A stretch of DNA of 64,000 bases from Chlorokybus atmophyticus (GCA_009103225.1 RHPI01001507.1:135647-199646); one strand, 5' to 3'. Numbered from the stretch's first letter, positions 24,816 through 42,950 are shown. Notes: a model not told the origin generated them from the sequence alone. Numbers and translations are program-made.

Positions 24816-26456
24816 GCAACACAACGCAAGGCCGCAGCGGCGGATGTCCATAACCCAACCACACCCCTATCCTAGCACACACAGAGTACAGGGCTACACA
24901 ATCACGTTCAGTCCCAAGCGTCATCAAGCCGCCCCCGCGACGCATGAGTAGGGGACTTTCAGCGCCTGCTGCGGCTGTGTGCGAGACGCATGGGGGGCGG
25001 CGGGGGCCTCTTGCAGCGTGGCGTGCGCAAAGCACCGAGCGCACGCGTTGACCGATATGGAGCGCCGGGCTAGGCGGCAGTGCCCGCTGGCAAACCGACA
25101 ACCGAGGTGGACACAACGCTCGCACTCAGCTGCATCGTGCCTGAGAAGGTCCGCATGCATGCCAACAATGCACATACAAGCGCTGCTACATGACCGCCAG
25201 GCTATATGTCCAGTTCCGTCTTCACTAGGCTAACATGCACGACCCCCAAGCAGAAGTCATGGTCACATCTTACATACGGCGTGCAGTGTCAGTCTCCAGC
25301 AGTTGACCACATGCACATGTGATCAGCCGCCACCACCACCGTCTCCGCTGCTTGCACCGTCCCCGAATCCTTGCTGGCTATCGTCGCAAGGCCTCAGACC
25401 CTCTGACCAACAAGCAGCCATGGACGCCGTTAGCAGCAGTGGTGGCAGGCTGCTCGCTGTCCAAGCATCATGTACAGCTGTGGATGCCGTGGATGCGTGT
25501 TAAGAGTCGGAGACAATCAATCCTATCTCTACATTCATTACCGCAGCTTTGCTAGCATAGCAGCGAGCACGTGAACGAGCCGTCCTGCGGAACATGGCTC
25601 GGAGCAAATGCACACATGTGCTGTAAAGGAAGGAGTGTGCTCTGTATCTGCAGACCCTGCTGAAGCGCACGTATTGCGAGATGACCACACCCATCCTGGT
25701 CGTTATGGCCATGGTGGAAGTCGGTAACCGTGCTCGGAGGACGTCTGTTCTTGTGTTGCATGTGCTAGCGAGCTAGACACATGTGGTAGCGACTCCTAAC
25801 CTAACTAACTTCGATGCACGACTTGTTTCGGCCTATGTAGGAGTGCATGTCGCATCAGCCTTATGGACGTTCTCTCAACGCACAGCGCTACTCGTATCAA
25901 TTAGCTCATGCATCTACTACAGTACCCAAATGCGTATGAAACAGGATACATGTAACATGTAGCTTCGCAAACAAGTGTTTACTTTTGTGTAAGTTAGCAG
26001 TATCGTCAGGGTTTGGGCTCCTTGCAGCTGTTGGTTGGCTAGCCGCGCCCAACCCACCATCACTCACTACGCACTCGGCATTGTAAGCGCCTTACATATA
26101 GTGAGCGCGTACCCTTGGCTACATATCATTCCATAATTGTAGCGCAGGTACTTGTACTGAACTGTGCGGGGTCGCAATGCATTCAGCAACAGCATTCACA
26201 TAGTGGCCGAGTGCAAGCACTGCAGCGGACATAAAGCCCCTTAACATCACAATAATAACCCAACCTCTTTGGTCCAAACATCTTCAAACCAATAGCTTTG
26301 AACCCACTTCTATGGTACAGTGACACACACCATAAGCAGCTATCACACCATTGAAACTGATGCATGCAATCCAAAAAAACCCTGTACAATTCTTGCTACA
26401 CGACCACATCATCCACGCAATCCCAACACGGTCTCCCCCCCCCTCCCCCCCCCCTC
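24816..26456. other. Intergenic, no gene recognised
   Basis: Mixed-composition DNA between the CT tract and the 3' end of the dehydrogenase gene. It includes C-runs at about 26428-26455. No open frame shows a recognisable domain. Confidence 0.35.
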
Positions 26457-28394
26457 TCACTGTACCGCTTTGACCCATCCGAGCGTGAGCTCCTCGCTGA
26501 CCTCCCACAGCTTCGCTGCCATGGCGTCGTCTTTCGCGTGGTCAGACTCGCGGGCGACGTTGCAGTCGTACAGGTACGCGCCGCTCACGCCGCGCATGTT
26601 GGGACTCACGGCGCAGTACACCGACGTCGCGGCACCCTGCTCGTGCGCAAGGGTAAGTGTGTGTATGCGTGCGAGTGTACAAGCGTGCGTATGCATGTAT
26701 GTATGCCTGTGCGTGCGTGCGCGCGCGCCCGCGTATGGATGCGCATAATGAAGGCCCGAGAGATAGATTGTGTGTATATGTGAACGTGTTTCATACGCAC
26801 CTGGGGGATGGTTTTGAAGAGCGGGTAGAGCGTGGTCAGCACCGTGTTGACTGCCAAAACAAACACGACATGAGCTGATTGACCAAAGCACACATCAGGT
26901 CATGGCAGGCATACTGGGCAATGTAATACAGTAAGCGGGACAATGCTGCAAGCATCCTGTCTTGAGCCATATGACTTAGTATGATGTGATGATGATGCCA
27001 CACACGTGTTTACCTAGGGGGTTGTGTCTGCCGAGCTCGGTGCGGATGCCTCCCGGATGCAGCGAGTTGGCCGTCACGTTCACGCCCTCAGCCTGTTCCA
27101 CGACAAGAAGTGTGAGTGTCCTTGAAGGGAAGGAAAAGGAGAACCAGCTTGTGACATGCACGACAACTTGCCACACAATCACATGCACAAGTCTATTAAA
27201 CACGCGCGCGCATGCATACACCCTCACTCGCTCTTTCACTCACTTTGAGGCGTCTCGCGAGCTCCCTCGTGAACAATATATTCGCCAGTTTGGCCTGTCC
27301 ATAGGCGTACCACCTGTGGTAGTACTTCTCCCCCTTCAGGTCGTCGAAGCGTATGCCCTCGCGGTACGTGAAGCGGTGGCCCTCAGACGACACGTTCACC
27401 ACGCGGGTCTCGATCGACGAAGAGGCGGCGGTGGACTCTAAGGTGGGGAGGAGGAGGGAAGTCAGGAGGAAGTGGCCTGAGTGGCAGGGGAGAGAGGTGT
27501 GTTGGTGGTGATGATAATGCATGCGTTTGCGTGCACACGTGTTTGATACTCACTCACCGAGGTGGTTCGTGCCGAACTGCATCTCGAATCCGTCGGCTGT
27601 CTCGCCACGCGGGCACGCCATCACCGCCGCATTGTTGCTGCTCGACCAAACAACATTAGCTCAACCAGATACTGCAACGACCACACGTGCGATTACACAC
27701 ACACGCACCTAATTGCATCAGCGTGCATGTGCAGAAGTAACCCTACTCTCACAGCACACATGCGTATCCCTATGTACGCGTGGATACACAACAAGCACTG
27801 GCAGAGGCGCTCGCATTGTACTGCATGCCGTCACGGCATTGCATTCGATCATGCATGCGAGACTCTTCACACACGAGGCAGCCAAACAGTGTGAGTGTGA
27901 GCATGAGTGCGATCCATCCCCCACATGAGAATGTGCAGCGGCATCCCCGTCGCCTTGAACGTGTCCACGAACGCCTTCACGGACGCCATGGACGCCAGGT
28001 CCAGGGCCATCTCGATCACCTTGGCCTCATCCTTGGCTGAATTTCTCACGATGTCTGCCGCAGCCGCGCTTCGCTGCGGGTCCCTGCACGCCATGACGAC
28101 CGTCATCCCGCAGGACGCCAGCGCCCTGGCCGTCTCCAGGCCGATGCCGCTGTTGGAGCCGGTCACGATGGCGACGTGGTCAGGGAGGGAGGGGTCTGAG
28201 GATAAGGACTGGGAGGCGACCTGCTCGGCGGTGGAGGCGCTGCCGAAACCGCTGGGGCCCGGACGCCCGAGCATGTAGTTCATCATGTTGGAGAGAGAGC
28301 GGATGTCCTCTTCTTCTTCTTCTCGTCCTCCTTCTTTCACCGCCGCCGCCGCCGCTTCGATGCGTTGCCACGTCAAGGGGGACACTGGTGGCAC
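26457..28394 (-). CDS. TIC32-like short-chain dehydrogenase/reductase
   Basis: An NAD(P)-dependent oxidoreductase of the classical SDR family. Exons on the minus strand: 28394-27925, 27637-27558, 27476-27244, 27092-27014, 26850-26801, 26636-26457. All junctions are GT-AG and in phase, giving 363 aa. Visible motifs are the cofactor site TGSNSGIG (78-85), NNAAV (158-162), catalytic Ser in NVSS (214), and the Tyr/Lys pair of YGQAK (Y242, K246). The N-terminal [14 protein letters not shown] and C-terminal [12 protein letters not shown] match the plant TIC32/retinol-dehydrogenase-like branch, whose pea member sits at the chloroplast inner envelope. Residues 1-36 include a Glu run encoded by a TTC-type repeat; family members usually start just before GPSGFG, so Met37 or Met38 may be the real start. 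Substrate is not known. Confidence 0.92.
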
Positions 28395-28594
28395 ATGTAT
28401 CTCTGTATCTCCCGGGCTATACGCATGGGACTAGCGTACCGTGTAAGTGCAGTTCATCCGTACTACTAATGGTACCGTCAACTAGACGGTACCACTGCTG
28501 GTACTTATGTACCAAGGCGAACCGTGTCACGCGCACAAGAGAGTATGCCTGTTACCAGGCTGCGTATGGGCATTACACGTGGCATTCTGCAACC
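28395..28594. promoter_or_regulatory. Divergent intergenic region between the SDR and secreted-protein genes
   Basis: Only 200 bp separate the two oppositely oriented start codons, so the genes probably share a bidirectional promoter. It contains a perfect 9-bp inverted repeat with a 5-base loop (GGTACCGTC at 28471-28479, GACGGTACC at 28485-28493), followed by further GGTAC copies. This is a candidate protein-binding site. No TATA box is obvious. Confidence 0.55.
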
Positions 28595-28874
28595 ATGACG
28601 GCGGCGGCGACAACGTCCTTACCGTCCTCCTTTGCCCGGTCCATCGTGTGCCTGTTGCTTGTGTCGTTGTGTTTGTCACCGTCTGTGCGGATGGTGCGCG
28701 CGGCGCCGGGCGGCGGCAAGATCGCCGGGCTGGGAGGGCTGCTCAGCAGCCGCGGCGAGGGCGGGGATGACTACGTGCTGCTGGACGGCGTGAGCAGACC
28801 TGGAGAGGCGCAGACCCTGCAGACGCAACTGGAAGGTGAGAGCAGGGCTGTGCGTGCGTGTCACAGGACTTGTT

Positions 28875-28948
<74 letters not shown>

Positions 28949-29596
28949 GAGTTGGGCGCCCGCGGTGTCTCCGTCTACGGCGACCACGTCAGCTTCTCCT
29001 TCCCTTCATCCCGAATGGACGAGCTTCAGACGCTGGAGACGCTCAAGTTCGCGCACGTCTCCCTGCACACCACTCACGACACAGGGGCTCATGCTGCGGG
29101 TGCTGCTTTGGGGAGCATCAACCCACACCAGGTGCCAGTGCCGTGTGTACATGTACAGGGTGGTCAGTTAGACGTGGTCACGCATGGGCATGTTTGCATG
29201 CAGGCATACTCTGTTGCATCAAGCTACGGTGCGCATGCATCCCCGCCGTCATCCTACACACACTCACCGTTGCCGTAAGTTATTCATCACCGTTAGGGCT
29301 ATGTGCTTGCTCATCTCGTCCAACGACACCCACATGCACAGCCTCTAGTAGCAGGCAATTGACTAAACACCTTGTGCAGTACGCGATACCTGTGAATGTC
29401 ACACGTACAGTCCGACAGTTGTGCTTGTGTATCATCTGATCGTTGGGTTACTTGCGAGTACTGTGTCTTAACATTGTGTTTGCTTATTGTTGGTGGTGTG
29501 TGAAGCAGCGTCACCAACGGTGATGAGGCGGGGCAGACGAGCGATCATGAGCCAACTCTTGACGTGTACACTCGACGCCGGGGGCGACAGCATTGA
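28595..29596 (+). CDS. Small predicted secreted protein, function unknown
   Basis: Predicted exons: 28595-28835, 28950-29131, 29204-29274, 29509-29596; GT-AG junctions and phases agree, giving 193 aa. The N-terminus MTAAATTSLPSSFARSIVCL with the following LLVSLCLSPSVRMVRAAP looks like a signal peptide cleaved near AAP. The mature part has a Gly-rich start, then SVYGDHVSFSFPSSRMDELQ, a His/Ala-rich stretch and a basic end (TRRRGRQH). I recognise no domain. The first intron contains a CT then CA microsatellite next to the acceptor site. It is transcribed away from the TIC32-like gene across a 200-bp shared upstream region. The exon 3-4 choice is the least certain part. Confidence 0.6.
28881..28948. 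repeat. (CT)27 followed by (CA)n inside an intron
   Basis: The dinucleotide run lies in intron 1 of the secreted-protein gene and ends in the CACACAG acceptor itself. The CT tract therefore doubles as the polypyrimidine tract, so length changes could affect splicing. Confidence 0.85.
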
Positions 29597-30976
29597 TATG
29601 GCTGGCGCAAATGACGAGTCGCTACTGCCTTTTGTTGAACACCTCTCCTTGTAAAGTCTCCACTCCGTTGTCGGTTCCGGTGTGTCACGCAAACTGCGTA
29701 ATGGCTTGTTCTGGGAACAATGTACATATGGACAACAATTCGTAGGAGTAACTAGCTATGCTGTTTGATGCACGCCATGTCCTTCCTGTTGTACATAAAT
29801 CTCCAAAACAATTCTAGCATGCAATGAATGCCTTGCACACATTGATCATGTCCAGCAGCAGCATGCATGGCAATCCACCACATACATACCTCGAGCCGAC
29901 CACCTCAATCACCGGGCAACACTGACATAATCCTTGCACTTTATTAATTATACTACTCAGTCTACGGCCTAACTAACCAACCAACGACCCCACCCTGTTA
30001 GGCATGCATGCAAATGCCGACTGAATCACCTGTAGCACGGCTGTTGGTTAGCGGCCCATCCTTGCACTTAGGTCCACAACAGCAGACCCATCGGACTCCC
30101 CCTCCTCCTTCGCCCATATCCCCGCCGCCACCTCCGCCCGCCTAGTGCTGCGTCACTGACTGTCGTTCTTAGGGTTTGTGTCAGTACACGCATGCATGCA
30201 TGTACGGCAGACACGGTCACTCCTTCTGCGTCGCGGCTGCATGTGTAACATATATGCAATGTTATGCATGTGTACACAGATCTCCTAAACAGAAGTGTAA
30301 GTGGCATGGGATGCACATGTGACAAGCGAGTCTTAGAAGCCAATATCATGATAAAAGGTTCTGCCGAGGCGCTACAAGCCAAACTTCAAGACTGCATGCA
30401 AATTTCGGAAAAGGGCCACAATTTATTCAGCTTGAACTGCAAGCCTGTTTGCAGCGGGGCGACTGCTTTGTACATATACTCTTGAGGTATCAGATGTACC
30501 CAAGTAAAGCCAACATCGAAGCGGCTATCATAACTTACACTACGCTACGACACCCCTGCTGGATCTGCAGCAGCGACGGAAAGAATAGCAATAGCGAAAC
30601 AACAACCTGACATCACAAGTACAACATACAAACAGAACATGACGGCGACTATGACTACGCTACAGTGCTGTTATCACGCTGAAGACAGGCGGCCGGGCGA
30701 TGCGATATCCCAACTACACACGCATTGCTCACTGGACTGAGAGGGTAACAATGCGCGGTGTAGTGTACGTGACGCCGGCCCTGTCCTTCGCGGGAGTTGA
30801 GAAAAAGAGGAGGAGGAGGAGAAAGAAAAAGCCCCATTTTGCCAACATCACACGTGTATAGTAAGATTTGGAAGCAAAGTGCGGAAGAGGAAGGAGGATT
30901 GAGAGTGCAACTCGAAGGGGAGGAGAGACTGCGTGAATGGATTGTGTGCAAGAGGACGGGAGAGTAGAAGTAGAGA
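29597..30976. other. Intergenic, no gene recognised
   Basis: This holds the 3' ends of two converging genes. It includes a CCNCC-rich stretch at about 30090-30145 and a purine-rich AGGAGGAGGA run near 30805. No coding signal is supported. Confidence 0.35.
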
Positions 30977-36239
<5,263 letters not shown>

Positions 36240-36868
36240 CGGCGGCAAGTGGCACTCCTCCCTGACAACAAAAGACACGCACACACATACGCACTATGAG
36301 CGCCCAACACCATGACAACATCTGAGAGCTCAAACACGCTATGCGTCATCTGACAGCTGGGTTGGGTTGCAATTGCGCAGGGCCAATGCTCTTGCAGCGT
36401 CAGCTGAACCGTGACGCTCACACACAGTGTGATAGTGGGCATGTAAACACTCACCACTGCACTCCTCAAGCGAATTCAAGTAACAAATGCAGAATTCATC
36501 CCTGCTCGAGCACTGCTGGCATGCTTGCAACTCATAGGAAGTGCGTTGCTGTTAAGCATGCCGTTAGGCAGCTCGACTAGATAAGTCTTCTGCAAGTAAC
36601 GCTCAGTAAATCAAAGACAGCACTGCAAGAAAGCACCGTGCTACTATGATCTCAAAACGGACAGCCCGCCAGCAGCATAGTGCTTACTTGGAGGCGCCTT
36701 TAAGCGCTCTTGTTTCAGCTTCTGCAGCTAACATTTCACCAAAAGCTCCAGATCCACCCCGGCCCTGCCTCGTGCGCCGGTAACGACGACAACGACGCCT
36801 AACCCAACCACAACCCTACCTCCGTCCCCGCCCGCGCCCAGCTCCAGCAGAGGCAGCCTGCCGCAAGC
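36240..36868. other. 5' region of the histidine kinase gene
   Basis: A candidate upstream exon (about 36456-36590, minus) is bounded by TTGCAG and GTGAGT, but I could not join it in frame to the exon ending at 36261 without meeting a stop. It may be 5' UTR. The divergent ORF at 36869 begins beyond it. Confidence 0.35.
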
Positions 36869-37057
36869 ATGGCCACCAGCACCGCAGAAGCGCTTTCCCC
36901 TAGCCGGAAACCTCAACTTCACATCCACCGTGAGCCTGGACTCAAACCCTCGCACCCCACAAGAACAGATTTCCGCACGTCGTCGCCCACCGCTGCCGCC
37001 GCCACTGTCGCCCACACCCTCAGCCACGCCCTCAAGCTTGCAGGTTACAGTAGTTAG
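36869..37057 (+). CDS. Possible first exon of a gene divergent from the kinase (weak)
   Basis: An open frame starts ATGGCCACCAGCACCGCAGA, in a context resembling a plant start codon, and encodes MATSTAEALSPSRKPQLHIH. A GTGAGC possible donor follows at about 36929, after CACATCCACC. I recognise no domain and cannot find the next exon, so this may be the remnant of a gene or chance. The GC-rich tract it lies in would favour open frames. Confidence 0.2.
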   Translation: MATSTAEALSPSRKPQLHIHREPGLKPSHPTRTDFRTSSPTAAAATVAHTLSHALKLAGYSS

Positions 37058-37236
37058 TCTTGACGGAAGTGAAGGTGCAAGAAAGTGCAGTACCTACTGT
37101 AATAGGCCTTAGCGTTGGGGTTAGGCGTCTATTATGAGGCAAAACAAGCGGAAAGCGTTACGGATGATATTAAGAATACACCCCGCGCACACGTAACAGG
37201 CGCCCTGACTCTGCTCAGTTGTAACTCTCCGCGGCT

Positions 37237-37722
37237 TTGTCAGAGGGGCGATACCCGTACCGAAACGCCGTAGCCTGTAGTATCCGCGGCCTGTCGCCGC
37301 GCAATGATATTTGGTACGAGAGCATGACAGCGGCGATTCGCCTGCGGACGGATCTCACGGTCTGCTACTCAATTCGCTCGGCGCGAAAAATGGTGTCGCG
37401 TAGCACCGTTCGCATCGGTCTCGACGGTTCAGACCTCAATGCGGCGAAATCATTAACATGCCATATGGGCAGTGTGAGGGACGCGGTGGGCACGCGCCTG
37501 TATACGCCGGGCGTTTCGGGGGCTGCGAAAGCGGCATGTGCAAGCACCCGTTGTGGGAGTTGCGCGCGAAACTTCCCTGCACGTCATGAAGTAACCATCG
37601 CAACCATTGCAAGCCAAAAGAAAAAGCGAGGGGGATGGGCGGGAAGTCTACATGTACAGGATTCTCGCGGCTCTGCATGTTGCGCCGAAACTTGCAGCCC
37701 GCAAAGCCTCGACGGGCAGTAA
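37237..37722 (+). CDS. Unassigned 161-aa open frame (weak)
   Basis: The frame sits in a CpG-rich block (about 37190-37700) unlike the AT-rich DNA that follows. The protein is rich in Arg, Ala, Ser and Cys (e.g. STRCGSCARNFPARHEV) and matches no family I know. The CpG-rich composition alone could keep it open, and no start context, intron or neighbour supports it. Confidence 0.2.
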   Translation: MSEGRYPYRNAVACSIRGLSPRNDIWYESMTAAIRLRTDLTVCYSIRSARKMVSRSTVRIGLDGSDLNAAKSLTCHMGSVRDAVGTRLYTPGVSGAAKAACASTRCGSCARNFPARHEVTIATIASQKKKRGGWAGSLHVQDSRGSACCAETCSPQSLDGQ

Positions 37723-38889
37723 ATATGAAGATACATGCAATTTGATCATCATGTGTGGATAGGTTATGGCGCAGTGCGCGACAATCACATGATTCACATC
37801 ATGTGATGCGATACGCAATTGATGACACTACCGGTACAGTGTACGACGCATGTCGTTGTTATTGAATAGCCATTCAGCCCAGTGTAGCTGAATGGAGAGC
37901 CTACACTGTACCTCAATTGTACAGCAGCGTCTGCAACCGCGACTCAAAAAACAACTACTGGGTCAAATGCGGGTACGTGCACCAGTACGGTAGGTGACCG
38001 CGGGTCGCGTGCCCCTCCTCGTTGCGGACAAGCACAAAGCCATCATTTCGCCCTCCATGTAGGCTGCAGCCCCTCCCTATAGTCTGCCCGCTCCATGAGC
38101 ATAAACGTTGTCTCAAGTCAAGACTCTGCCTGTTATCGAGTGACCCACTGTGGATTACAGGTTGCCCACGAAGTTTGTGGCACACTGTTCCGTAAAGACA
38201 CATTACAACTCAAAAATGTTCATCACATGTTTTGGGTGATAAACAAGGTATAACAGGCCTTGATACCGTAATGTCCACGTATTCTATTGACTGTTGTGGT
38301 TGTTATAGCAAAAGGTTGAAACGAAAAACAGTATGCAAAGTGAGTGTGGGTTGTGATGTATGTATCTCTGCGATGATAGTGGATTTCCGTTATAAACTGA
38401 CCCAATTCAACATGCCGGACCTTTTAGTAAAAACACTATTTATGAACAGTTTGTGTTCGTGACGTATTAATAATGCACAATTCGTATATCAACTATAACA
38501 CTATGATGGTGTTGTTGCGCAAATTGACACATTCAATATTAAGAGTACAATTTTTTAATCATTTTTAAAAACTAATCCAAAGTAAGATGTATGCAATGTG
38601 ATTGTATGATTGTCTAAATGTTTGCAAAGACAACAACCCAGTCATTATGGCTTGCTTTACACCATGTATTGTAATAAGTATATGGTTGTTTAAACAATTC
38701 GATAATGTAAGCCATAACTCAAGGATATGGGTGAATTGAGTAGAATCAGATTATATTGCTTAATGATTCGCACTTACATTTACGTTCATAAAAGCTATTA
38801 TTAACATATTGGTGTGCTTGCTTGATTATATTGTACTACATTGTGGTGCTTGCACATACTTACAATCAAGCTAAATGGTTTTGGATTCT

Positions 38890-39513
38890 GATAAGGATGT
38901 GTTGTAATAAGAATGGCCAAACAATATTCATTTAATTATGGGTATCTAAACTCGTCTCAACCTTAAATTTTTTGTAGTCATGCAATAGCGCTCAACCTGT
39001 TGGTTTATTCGTTAATGGACTGTAAACATATAACATCGGTGAGCGATGACATGTTGCATTTCGTACTTTAATAATTGAATTTTATTCAACCCCTGCATAT
39101 TTTACCACCCTACTTGCCTGCTCTTGTGCATATACACATCAATTTAAGAAATTAACATATCGATCATATAAAAATAACTGTAATAATGTCGAGCTCTTCT
39201 GCATGTGGGATATTGTGTTTTTGGTGAGCTACGATAAGAACGAAATGTTTAAATCTCAAACATAGGTTAATTTCTTATAGTGACGTGTATCTGCACTAGA
39301 GGAGGCACTTAGAATAGTAAAATACACAGGGGTTAAATAAAATTGATCAAACCATCAAAGATGTAATGCAACATGTCGTCGCTCATTGATGTTTTATGTT
39401 TACAATCCATTCAACAGGTTGAGTGCTATTGCAAGATCACAACATAAGGTTAAGACGAGTTGAAATACCGATAATCTTATAGATATTGTTTGGCCACGCT
39501 TATCACAACACAC
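38890..39513. repeat. Imperfect inverted repeat in the AT-rich block
   Basis: The arms run from about 38890-39165 and 39262-39513. Matching landmarks are GATGTGTTGTAATAAGAATG against the complement of CACGCTTATCACAACAC, CTCAACCTGTTG, GTAAACATA and ATTCAACCCCTGCATATTTT against the complement of AAAATACACAGGGGTTAAAT. The identity looks like 75-80 percent. The spacer is about 100 bases, so the unit could fold as a long hairpin or be a MITE. Confidence 0.65.
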
Positions 39514-40429
39514 CAACAATTCATACTTATTACATATGTTCGTAGCGCTCCGATGCTATATGCATTATTAAGTCGCATAGGTTTGGCCATAAAACAGTTA
39601 AATTATTTTCGTAAGGTGTATATAAGTAGATATATAACCATTTAATAGCATTGCAATATGCATATATATTCATTCAACATTATTACTGCAATTGCATCTG
39701 AAAGTTTGCATAAATCTATGTGGTTAACCATATGCTGTGATGCATGAGTCCATTTAAAATATGCTTGTGAGTTTACACACTAGGCTTGCATAATGTGCCA
39801 ATGTGTTAACTCTCAAACAATACCACATTTATTGTTGATTGATAACATGCAAAAAGCAACTTTGTATGCTAAAGAACATATAAAAGATGTCATTGTAGCC
39901 CATATTGATGCTATTGAATGATTACTCATCTGTAAAATACAAACTATAACATGCTTATATAAGTACATGTTCATTATGTTTGCACATAGACGTAATCTGC
40001 TAGCTGACAGCATGAAGAAGACATCAAAGCTATATATGTGTTGCAGTATTACCATATAAATCTTGAAATCAAAATTCTTGTACTTCCTTTTTGATGTTAG
40101 ATGTAAGCATATAAAATGTACATGTGTATGTTTTAACAGTGCCAAATCCACTTTCAAAAGTATAATATCCAAATCCACAAGCATGATGGCTAAACTTAAT
40201 GCAATCCATAGTAGATTGTTGTTTGCACTTCATCGATTATGGTAATCAGCATATGATGTAACGATGTTTTTTTTGTGTTTTGTGATTATTTACCCTTTAC
40301 TTATACAATATACAATGAACATCATGGTGTTCATATCTGATGTCTTATACATGAATACCCATATGCATGCGCTGAGTGTCAAATCAATTAATGAAGACAT
40401 TTTCTTAAATTAACTTCAAAACATTGTCG

Positions 40430-41890
40430 GCGACATGCCTCATTTGTCACAATGATTCATTGCATTGCTTGCAATAATTTGTCATCATCAGTCAAATTTG
40501 TAACTCGGGCCTTCATGTTAAGGATTGATTGAAAGTTCGGTTGGGCTGCTTTGGTCGCAGTTATACGAATCGGGCATTCACATTCTGTTTATTGCCATTA
40601 ACATTTGTAAGTCATACTTAAATATTCGCGATTACATACAAAAATGTGAATTAATTAAATTTACAGTGTCAAAAATCGCAATTGTTTCACCTAATTTCAT
40701 CTTGCAAACATTGTTGGTGTGAACATCAATAAATCTCGGCGTCCGAAAGAGTAGGAAGACAACAACTTCACATTGGAGGGCTTACGAGCCACTTTTCCAT
40801 CCTGCACTTCATGTGGCTGACGTAATGAACTTTTTCTTCCCCTCCCGCCAGCCAGTCTTTTGCTTCATTCAATTATTAGGATACCTTATGTTGCACAATG
40901 CGCACCATTTCTCATCTTGACATTTGCCATGCTTGGGTATGTGGATCGTGTTGCCAGTATCGAATGCGGTCTCTTGGACATAATGCAATTATAACTAGTT
41001 GATTACCGTTATTGTCATATTATCATATTGTTGCTAATCTTCACGTGCCTTATTACATGCTTGACTTGTTACACCATAGCGCATTGCATTCGTTGCAATG
41101 ATTTATCAATTAAGTAAACTCTGTAATTTGGGCCTGCACACTAGCACATTGCAAATATAACACATGTTTCGCATTATTGTTTGCGCGTGACTTGTTGAGT
41201 TGCTAGCTTTGTCACAAAAGATTGACGACAAAAACGCAGAACGCCTGCAAATTCCATTCCAAGCTCTTGAGCGTGTGTCGCTTTGTAAAAACGCGCGTAT
41301 AAAATATTGGTCTTCACGCGGCACCAAAAATTCACACGGTCACGCTGTTGAAAGAGCGAATGACAAGTAAGTGACTTAATTAGTCCGATGGTCCAAGCTC
41401 AACTACGGCAGCATCAACATCATATATCAATGCAGTGCGATTGTAGCGTTGTGCACACATTCTCGCCGCGCATGCTGCTGTAGCAACTTTTATGGCCTCC
41501 ACACATCGTATGAATTCATAAGTTAGATGGGCTGCTTTTGTCATGTTTAACTTAAGCAGACCTTGAGCTTGTTCCATGCCATTGCCACACGCAAGTCATT
41601 CATGTTCAAATAGTTTACGACATAATGACCGCATATCACAAGATTTGTGTCGCGGTTGTCTTACCTAGACCCAATTTCACCTTGCAAGTGTTATTAGCGT
41701 CAAGATTTTAACGACTTTATAAAAGGTGGGAAAAGAACACACATATATTATAAGCTTACATGCCACCCTTCCATCTTATAAGATAGTATACGCTTCTTCC
41801 ATCGTATAAGATAGTACACACATGTCTTATGAATTTTAATTTTCTTTCGGCAGCCATTCTTTATACGTCGATTAATTATTAAGATACCCA
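40430..41890 (+). repeat. Decayed direct repeat, two copies
   Basis: Shared landmarks in the same order are GCATTGC...TTGCAATAATTTGTCA (40452) with GCATTCGTTGCAATGATTTATCA (41088), GTAACTCGGGCCT (40500) with GTAATTTGGGCCTG (41122), CTAATTTCATCTTGCAA (40693) with CCAATTTCACCTTGCAA (41672), and CAATTATTAGGATACC with TAATTATTAAGATACC near the ends. Spacing differs between copies, so indels or insertions have occurred. Confidence 0.5.
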
Positions 41891-42950
41891 ATTTGCAAGC
41901 TTACCACAAGGCTGGCCGGTAACTTATCATGTTTGGTACTAGTTCGATGCCATTTTGGTAACATGCTACAATACATAAACCTCCTAAAATTAGACCCTCT
42001 TAGGAAGGCAATCCTAATTCCTTATGACGTAACATTTATAACGAATTACTCGTTAGGCTAATCAGCACATGAGCATGGCGTGTTGACCGCAAACATGGTT
42101 ATAGATCAATATGCAGCTTGCGGCTACGCAATGTGCTATTTTGTTGATTTGAACAACATCCCAAACTTGATGTTGTATGCGCAAGTATGAGCATAACATG
42201 TGCTTGCGAGCATGTATTGATGCTATTGTAAGGTAGCCATAACATGCCTAATGTAGCATGTGACATTTCGTGATTACCCAATGGGTTATGCTGTGCTGCA
42301 GGTGTGGTGAGTTGAAAGTCCGGGGGTACTACATTATAGTCAAATCAATCTTACCGCCAATTTTCTTGTGTGGGCCCTAAAAAGTTGCTTTCGACAACAT
42401 GGCACAAAATTAGATTATTAGCTAACGATATAACGATTTTCGCTACTACTACTAATGCTTGTACAAGGCAAACTTTTTTAGTACAGGTAGTAAAACTAGT
42501 ACAATAGTGATGTTAATGTTAAGACTCGCTCCGTTTCCCATTTAAACGTGGTCATATTTGGGTTTGTGCAATAAGAAAATGTGCTTTTTTATGAACGCAA
42601 TGCATAATAACTCAGCTGTAGTTAAGTTTTGATGCTTATGCGAACACGACATCACGACAAGAACAACATAATGTACAATACAATCACGACAGCAAATTGT
42701 ACATTTCGCTTACGGGTCTACGGCATGCCAACAAATACCGCACAATCCTTCATGCACTTGCGTCTTCATCTTTCAAAATTTGATAAATTTGTAGCAAACA
42801 TCAACTTGATGTTTCTGCCATTATTGCTTGTGTGCAGCAACATACTGATCTTGCCTAATGTACTCCTCATCGTATATGCATGACTGTGCCTGAAATTGCT
42901 AATTTTCACCTCTACCCTTCTCTTGCACTATTGCTAGGGTTGCATAGAGC

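Larger units (their letters stand above)
38200..42950. other. About 4.7-kb AT-rich gene-free block
   Basis: Composition becomes strongly AT-rich with long A/T words and few CpGs, in contrast to both flanks. No open frame longer than about 120 codons is present and none resembles a known protein. The block contains an inverted repeat (38890-39513) and a decayed direct repeat (40430-41890), described separately. Confidence 0.6.

Noticed and set aside
30068-30382. Small ORF between the secreted-protein gene and the kinase gene
   Set aside because: No recognisable domain, overlaps a frame on the other strand and lies in probable 3' UTR or intergenic DNA.
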